Source: Actinomycetes bacterium
GTDB lineage: Bacteria > Actinomycetota > Acidimicrobiia > Acidimicrobiales > Palsa-688
DNA length: 10,302 bases
Assembly: GCA_021846485.1 (NCBI GenBank)
Contig: JAJZWW010000084.1
Coordinates: forward strand, 1 to 10,302
Reading direction: 5' to 3'
This document shows, in pieces, positions 7,460-10,302 of the stretch. Positions within the stretch are counted from its first letter, which is position 1, and every line of letters begins with the position of its first letter. The notes below the pieces were generated by a model that had not been told where the DNA came from, ran no database searches, and was given only the letters and a program-made list of their open reading frames with translations. A program made the position numbers and the translations under genes.

Positions 7460-7556
7460 CTCTACAGAGTTGCCTCGCCGGTGCGGTCGCGGTGCCTGAG
7501 AGGTTCCGGGGAGGTTGCTCCTTCGGCGCCCCAACGAGCTGGGGACTCTCCCGCTC
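7460..7556 (-). ncRNA. Glycine riboswitch, first aptamer
   Basis: Read on the - strand: GCGGGAGAGTCC near 7555, GGCGCCGAAGGAGCAA in the middle, GAACCTCTCAGGCACC near 7495, and a final CTCTGTAGAG at 7460-7469. These are the conserved blocks of the glycine aptamer in the right order. The second aptamer follows with almost no linker, giving the classic tandem arrangement. Position in the leader of gcvP gives independent support. Confidence 0.93.
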
Positions 7557-7586
7557 CGGGTTGTCGGCTGTTCGGTTGTCGCCCTG

Positions 7587-7592
7587 ATCGTA
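7587..7592 (-). promoter_or_regulatory. Putative -10 hexamer of the gcvPT promoter
   Basis: On the - strand the hexamer TACGAT fits the TAnnnT -10 consensus. Transcription would start around 7580, about 24 nt before the first aptamer, giving a leader of roughly 260 nt. No good TTGACA-like -35 is present; that position falls inside the inverted repeat at 7599-7616. Confidence 0.45.
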
Positions 7593-7598
7593 CTCCCG

Positions 7599-7616
7599 CT
7601 CCCACCCGCGTGGGAG
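7599..7616. promoter_or_regulatory. Inverted repeat over the expected gcv -35 region
   Basis: A perfect repeat (CTCCCAC, 4-nt CCGC, GTGGGAG) sits where the -35 element of the gcv promoter should be. A second perfect palindrome, CCCCGATCGGGG, lies at 7624-7635. Both are between divergent genes and could be regulator sites acting on either side. No regulator family is recognised. Confidence 0.3.
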
Positions 7617-7710
7617 GACCCCTCCCCGATCGGGGGACCTACCCGCCACCCGAGCACGCCGACTGCCCCTTGCAGCTCGACCCCGAGAGCGCGAGAGTAC
7701 TCGAAGGGGT

Positions 7711-8463
7711 ATGAGGCGCATCCTTCTCTCGTTCTGCGCGCTGGTCCTGGTCGCGGCACTCGCGTCGTGCGGCGCTCCGCCGCCCCGCGGACGGAGCGAC
7801 GCCGGCGGCTCCCCGCCATCTGAGACGACCACCATCGTCGCCGGCGCTACGACCACTACCTCGTCGCCGGCGACGACCGCCGTCAGTGGGGCCGGGTCGG
7901 GGTCGGCCGGGTCGGGGGCGGCCGGGTCGGGGGCGGCCAGCTCGGGGGCGGGCTCGGCCGGCGGCGGGCCGGGCGTGGACCCTGCTGTCGTGCCCAAGGT
8001 GATCACCGTTGCCTACGTGGACGCCGTGTTCGCCAAGCTGGACGCCATCTACGGCAATGCCCTGCGCTCCGCTCTGGCCGCGCGCCAGGTCACACAGCGG
8101 GCAATAGCTGACCTGTACGCGATCTTCGACCAGCAACTCGCCCGCACTGCAGTAGGAGCCCTCGGCTCTCTGAGTTCTCACGGTTTCCCTGACGTTCGGC
8201 GGAACCCAGGCAACCAGATGACCCGGGTAGTGACTCTCATCCAGGCTTCACCGCACTGCGTCTTCGCCCGAGTGGCGGTCGACTACTCCGCCGTCGACCT
8301 CCGGCCTCCCGGCCGGGTGTTGGCCCAGTACGAGGGCCTGACCGGTCGAGGTGACCTCAACGTCCGTGAAGGAGACTCGACACCATGGGCGATCTTCTAC
8401 GACAACGTGCTCCCCGACGGAGGACGCGTGCCAGACCAGTGCGCTCTACATCGTTCGTCCTGA
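7711..8463 (+). CDS. Putative lipoprotein of unknown function
   Basis: A 250-aa protein I do not recognise as a named family. It has a lipoprotein signal peptide: MRR, a hydrophobic stretch, and the lipobox LASC with Cys20 as the likely lipidated residue. Residues ~24-90 are a low-complexity Ser/Thr/Ala/Gly linker containing (A)GSG repeats, expected to span the cell wall. Residues ~91-247 look folded: a helical part (about 95-145), then likely strands including VVTLIQASPHCVFARVAVDY and TPWAIFYDNVLPDGG. Cys183 and Cys244 could form a disulfide. A purine stretch (GAAGGGG at 7703-7709) lies very close to the ATG, so the ribosome site is imperfect. The last 79 nt overlap the next gene in another frame; the C-terminal residues still read as ordinary protein, so the overlap seems real. 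It may form a surface unit with the downstream PKD-like protein. Confidence 0.8.
   Translation: MRRILLSFCALVLVAALASCGAPPPRGRSDAGGSPPSETTTIVAGATTTTSSPATTAVSGAGSGSAGSGAAGSGAASSGAGSAGGGPGVDPAVVPKVITVAYVDAVFAKLDAIYGNALRSALAARQVTQRAIADLYAIFDQQLARTAVGALGSLSSHGFPDVRRNPGNQMTRVVTLIQASPHCVFARVAVDYSAVDLRPPGRVLAQYEGLTGRGDLNVREGDSTPWAIFYDNVLPDGGRVPDQCALHRSS
7891..7950 (+). repeat. 15-bp tandem repeat in the lipoprotein linker
   Basis: Four consecutive units of the form GCCGGGTCGGGGGCG occupy 7891-7905, 7906-7920, 7921-7935 and 7936-7950. Units 2 and 3 are identical; units 1 and 4 differ by one to three bases. They encode AGSGx pentapeptides of the linker. Such repeats can change copy number by slippage without shifting the frame. 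Confidence 0.85.
8369..8374 (+). promoter_or_regulatory. Ribosome binding site for the PKD-like secreted protein
   Basis: AAGGAG lies 10 nt before the ATG at 8385 and is the best Shine-Dalgarno sequence in this part of the window. It lies inside the lipoprotein gene and favours the 8385 start. A competing GGAGGA at 8419-8424 sits 14 nt before an in-frame GTG at 8439. Confidence 0.6.
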
Positions 8464-9263
8464 CCTTCGTCTGCCTTGCCTTGGCAGCGTGGGCCATACC
8501 AAGAGCTGCCGGAGCGAGCACAACGGGTGGCCCGCCCATCTGCTTCCCGGGCTTCAACGGGCATATCATCTGCAAGGGTGTGAAGAGTGGGGGGTCGTCG
8601 GGGTCCTCCGGGTCTTCAGGGACCGCCGGCGCCAGCGGGCAGCCGTTGCAGGTCTACATCGAGATCGGCCAGCTGGAGGCGGCAACGGCCAACCACCCCG
8701 TGTGCTGGGTCCCGATGGCCGACAACGTGACCGGCGGCAGCCCGGCGACGATCGCCCAGATCAAGCAGTTCTGGAAGGTGGTCGAGAGCGTGTTCCCTCC
8801 CTGCCCTGGCGTGGTAGCCGCCACCGCCTCGCAGTGGGCAAGCGAGTACTGGACCGCCTACTGGTATGCCCGCCGGCTACCCGAGCCGCGCCCCTCCATA
8901 CCGCCCGGGTATGCCATCACCGGCCTGCCGGCCTACCTGGTCTGCGGCGACGGCGATCTGGTGACCGTCGATCGTCCTACCCCCCTGGGGACGCTCGCCA
9001 TCACTGCCCGGGCGACGTACAACGTCGACTGGGGTGACGGCACGACCTCCCTTCGCCAGCCGGGGTCGTCCTGCACCCCCTGGCCGGGCGGCAAGGTCGA
9101 CCACACCTACGACTACGTCGGCACCTACACCGTCAGCGTCGTCGAGACCTGGCAGGTGACCTGGACCCTCGGCGCCGCCAGCGGGAGCTTCCAGGACGTA
9201 CAGACGACCGGCACCCTCGCGCGGTTCCACGTCCACCAGGTCGAAGCGGTCGGCTCGGGTTGA
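8385..9263 (+). CDS. Secreted protein with PKD-like motif, function unknown
   Basis: A 292-aa exported protein. A basic N-terminus (many Arg up to residue 20) precedes a hydrophobic core, FVLTFVCLALAAWAIP, and a likely signal peptidase site after AAGA (residue ~44). Residues 69-85 are a Gly/Ser linker. The middle holds Cys- and Trp-rich sequence (WASEYWTAYWYARRLP, 151-166). Residues ~210-255 contain VDWGDGTTS and DHTYDYVGTYTVSVVETW, the two signature pieces of a PKD or related Ig-like fold, with a Cys-containing insertion between them. No C-terminal anchor is seen, so it is probably released or held by a partner such as the lipoprotein encoded just upstream. Starting at GTG 8439 would give a shorter, more typical signal peptide beginning MRSTSFVLTF; the ribosome site favours 8385. 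The 79-nt overlap with the preceding gene suggests translational coupling. Confidence 0.82.
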   Translation: MGDLLRQRAPRRRTRARPVRSTSFVLTFVCLALAAWAIPRAAGASTTGGPPICFPGFNGHIICKGVKSGGSSGSSGSSGTAGASGQPLQVYIEIGQLEAATANHPVCWVPMADNVTGGSPATIAQIKQFWKVVESVFPPCPGVVAATASQWASEYWTAYWYARRLPEPRPSIPPGYAITGLPAYLVCGDGDLVTVDRPTPLGTLAITARATYNVDWGDGTTSLRQPGSSCTPWPGGKVDHTYDYVGTYTVSVVETWQVTWTLGAASGSFQDVQTTGTLARFHVHQVEAVGSG

Positions 9264-9324
9264 GCGCACCCCCGTCGACGCCAGGGAAGCCCTCTGCCAG
9301 AGGGGAGAGCAGGAAGGGCAGCGA

Positions 9325-9407
9325 AACTGGGTGCAGACGCACAAGTGGGTGCACACAGAGCCCCATAGCTGGTTCTGTGCACCCAGTTCGGTCGAGTGCA
9401 CCCAACT
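9325..9407. repeat. Imperfect inverted repeat with four TGGGTGCA copies
   Basis: TGGGTGCA occurs at 9328-9335 and 9346-9353, and its complement TGCACCCA at 9378-9385 and 9397-9404. The copies are nearly symmetric about base 9366. The inner pair forms a long stem (8 bp, a 2-nt bulge, then 7 bp including one G-T) around an 8-nt loop. The first and third copies share a perfect 11-bp match (AACTGGGTGCA against TGCACCCAGTT). The element is visibly less GC-rich than its surroundings. It could be a regulator site, a dispersed palindromic repeat, a cruciform or a terminator. Confidence 0.75.
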
Positions 9408-9578
9408 CCCGGGACGGGTAGCTCGAAGCGTGGTCCCAGCACCCCGGGGTGTGGCATCCCCCCTGACCACGACCGACGCCGGGAGGGGGTCACGCTCCGG
9501 CGAGGAGAGCGCCGCCCGGACGGGCACCCGCGGCGACAGGCAGCGGGACCCCAGGCTGCGGGTCGCAGGGGGCCCGAG

Positions 9579-9584
9579 CATGAT
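9579..9584 (+). promoter_or_regulatory. Possible -10 hexamer for leaderless transcription of the CoA transferase gene
   Basis: CATGAT, one mismatch from TAnnnT, ends six bases before the ATG at 9591. No Shine-Dalgarno sequence precedes that ATG, so a leaderless mRNA would explain the start. No -35 box is evident. Confidence 0.25.
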
Positions 9585-9590
9585 GTCGGG

Positions 9591-10302
9591 ATGCCGGAAG
9601 CCGATCCCAGCCTGCACGCGGGCGAGGGCCCGCTCGATGGGGTGCGGGTCCTCGACCTCACCACCGTCGTGATGGGCCCCTACGCGACCCAGATCCTCGG
9701 CGACCTCGGCGCCGACGTGATCGTCGTCGAGGGCACCACACTCGAGACCAATCGCGTCATGGGTCCGGGTCCCCACCCTCAGCTCAGCGGGACGGCCCTC
9801 AACCTGATGCGCAACAAGCGGAGCCTGCGCTTGGACTTCAAGCACCCAGCCGGGCGGGACGCGCTTCTCCGGGTGGCCGCCACCTGCGACATCGTGATCA
9901 CCAACGTCCGCCCGAGCGGCCTGGCTCGTGCCGGCCTGAGGTACGAGGACTTCGCCGTAGCACGGCCCGACATCGTGTACTGCGAGGCCCACGGCTGGCC
10001 GACCGACAGCGAGCGGGCCGACGACCCGGCCTACGACGACGTGATCCAGGCAGCCACGGGGATCGCCGACGCCTTCCGTCGCCAGAGCGGCGCCCCGAGG
10101 CTGGTCCCGACGATCTTCGTCGACAAGATCTGCGGGCTGACGATCACCTACGCGGTGCTCGCCGCGCTGGTGCGCCGGGGACGCACCGGGAAAGGTGAGC
10201 GGATCGAGGTGCCGATGAGCGAGGCGGCCACGTCGTTCGTGCTGGTGGAGCACGGCGCGGGGGCCGTGTCCGAACCCCCGACCGGTCCTGCCGGCTACTC
10301 GC
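9591..10302 (+). CDS. CaiB/BaiF-family (class III) CoA transferase, 3' end outside the window
   Basis: Family III CoA transferases move CoA between carboxylic acids through an aspartyl-CoA intermediate; some relatives are acyl-CoA racemases. The 237 residues present cover more than half of a typical ~400-aa member. Visible family features are GVRVLDLTTVVMGPYATQIL (17-36), LGADVIVVE (39-47), RNKRSLRLDFKHPAGRDALL (74-93), CDIVITNVRP (99-108), RPDIVYCEAHGW (125-136) and DPAYDDVIQAATG (145-157). Asp149 is the likely catalytic nucleophile, placed by the position of the D in the family's (F/Y)D motif. NVRPSGL replaces the commoner NFRPG form. The reading frame runs open to the window edge. The ATG at 9591 starts about 15 residues before the conserved region. 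The substrate cannot be deduced, and neighbours in the window give no pathway clue. Confidence 0.93.
   Translation, partial: MPEADPSLHAGEGPLDGVRVLDLTTVVMGPYATQILGDLGADVIVVEGTTLETNRVMGPGPHPQLSGTALNLMRNKRSLRLDFKHPAGRDALLRVAATCDIVITNVRPSGLARAGLRYEDFAVARPDIVYCEAHGWPTDSERADDPAYDDVIQAATGIADAFRRQSGAPRLVPTIFVDKICGLTITYAVLAALVRRGRTGKGERIEVPMSEAATSFVLVEHGAGAVSEPPTGPAGYS

Larger units (their letters stand above)
9264..9590. other. Intergenic spacer of 327 nt with palindromic element
   Basis: No credible gene was found in this stretch on either strand. It contains, in order: a small hairpin at 9290-9304 (CCCTCT, loop GCC, AGAGGG; possible end of the PKD gene transcript, without T-run), the fourfold TGGGTGCA element at 9325-9407, about 170 nt of GC-rich sequence without clear structure, and a -10-like hexamer at 9579-9584. 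Confidence 0.6.

Noticed and set aside
7271..7714. 147-codon + frame opposite the riboswitch
   Set aside because: Its sequence is explained by the conserved riboswitch on the other strand; no export signal, motif or ribosome site.
6258..8006. 582-codon - frame covering the riboswitch and part of gcvP
   Set aside because: It runs through two well-conserved riboswitch aptamers, gcvP and the lipoprotein gene, and reads as low-complexity sequence.
9325..9407. Possible CRISPR array or transposon end
   Set aside because: The repeats are only 8-11 bp, alternate in orientation and lack regular spacers, and no cas or transposase gene is nearby.
8877..10253. 458-codon - frame opposite the PKD gene, spacer and CoA transferase
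   Set aside because: It is antisense to two supported genes and spans the palindromic spacer; no domain-like segments.

Overview
The window is very GC-rich DNA with strong G/C preference at third codon positions. It uses GTG as well as ATG starts, and at least two genes look leaderless (a TAnnnT-like hexamer six bases before the start). These traits, with the gene families present, fit a high-GC actinobacterium. A lineage such as Acidimicrobiia is possible, but nothing here fixes the genus. No rRNA, tRNA, CRISPR array, transposase, integrase or phage gene was seen.

Layout. Bases 1-220 are an upstream spacer with a GC-rich hairpin and a possible leaderless promoter. On the + strand follow an S9-family serine peptidase (221-2293) and, 3 bases later, a small proline-rich DUF4190-type membrane protein (2297-2884). 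A convergent spacer (2885-3098) with candidate terminator hairpins separates them from the glycine cleavage operon on the - strand: gcvP (7318 to 4274) then gcvT (4277 to 3099), joined by an ATGA overlap. The operon is preceded by a two-aptamer (tandem) glycine riboswitch at about 7376-7556 and a likely promoter near 7587. Facing away from it on the + strand is a pair of exported proteins: a lipoprotein with a long low-complexity linker (7711-8463), overlapped by 79 nt by a secreted protein with a PKD-like motif (8385-9263). A spacer of 327 nt holds four alternating copies of TGGGTGCA arranged as an imperfect inverted repeat. The window ends inside a CaiB/BaiF-family CoA transferase gene (from 9591).

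How the genes work together. GcvP (P-protein) decarboxylates glycine, and GcvT (T-protein) releases ammonia and makes methylene-tetrahydrofolate. The riboswitch would couple their expression to glycine level. GcvH and lipoamide dehydrogenase, which are also required, are not in the window. The peptidase and DUF4190 gene look like a two-gene transcription unit with no evident functional link. The lipoprotein and PKD-like protein are probably translated together and act at the cell surface; their function is unknown. Three enzymes otherwise conserved in sequence carry Gly/Ala/Asp-rich inserts at internal positions, a recurring oddity of this genome segment. The least explained parts are the surface-protein pair and the 9325-9407 inverted-repeat element. 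I do not see convincing evidence of a wholly new multi-gene system.
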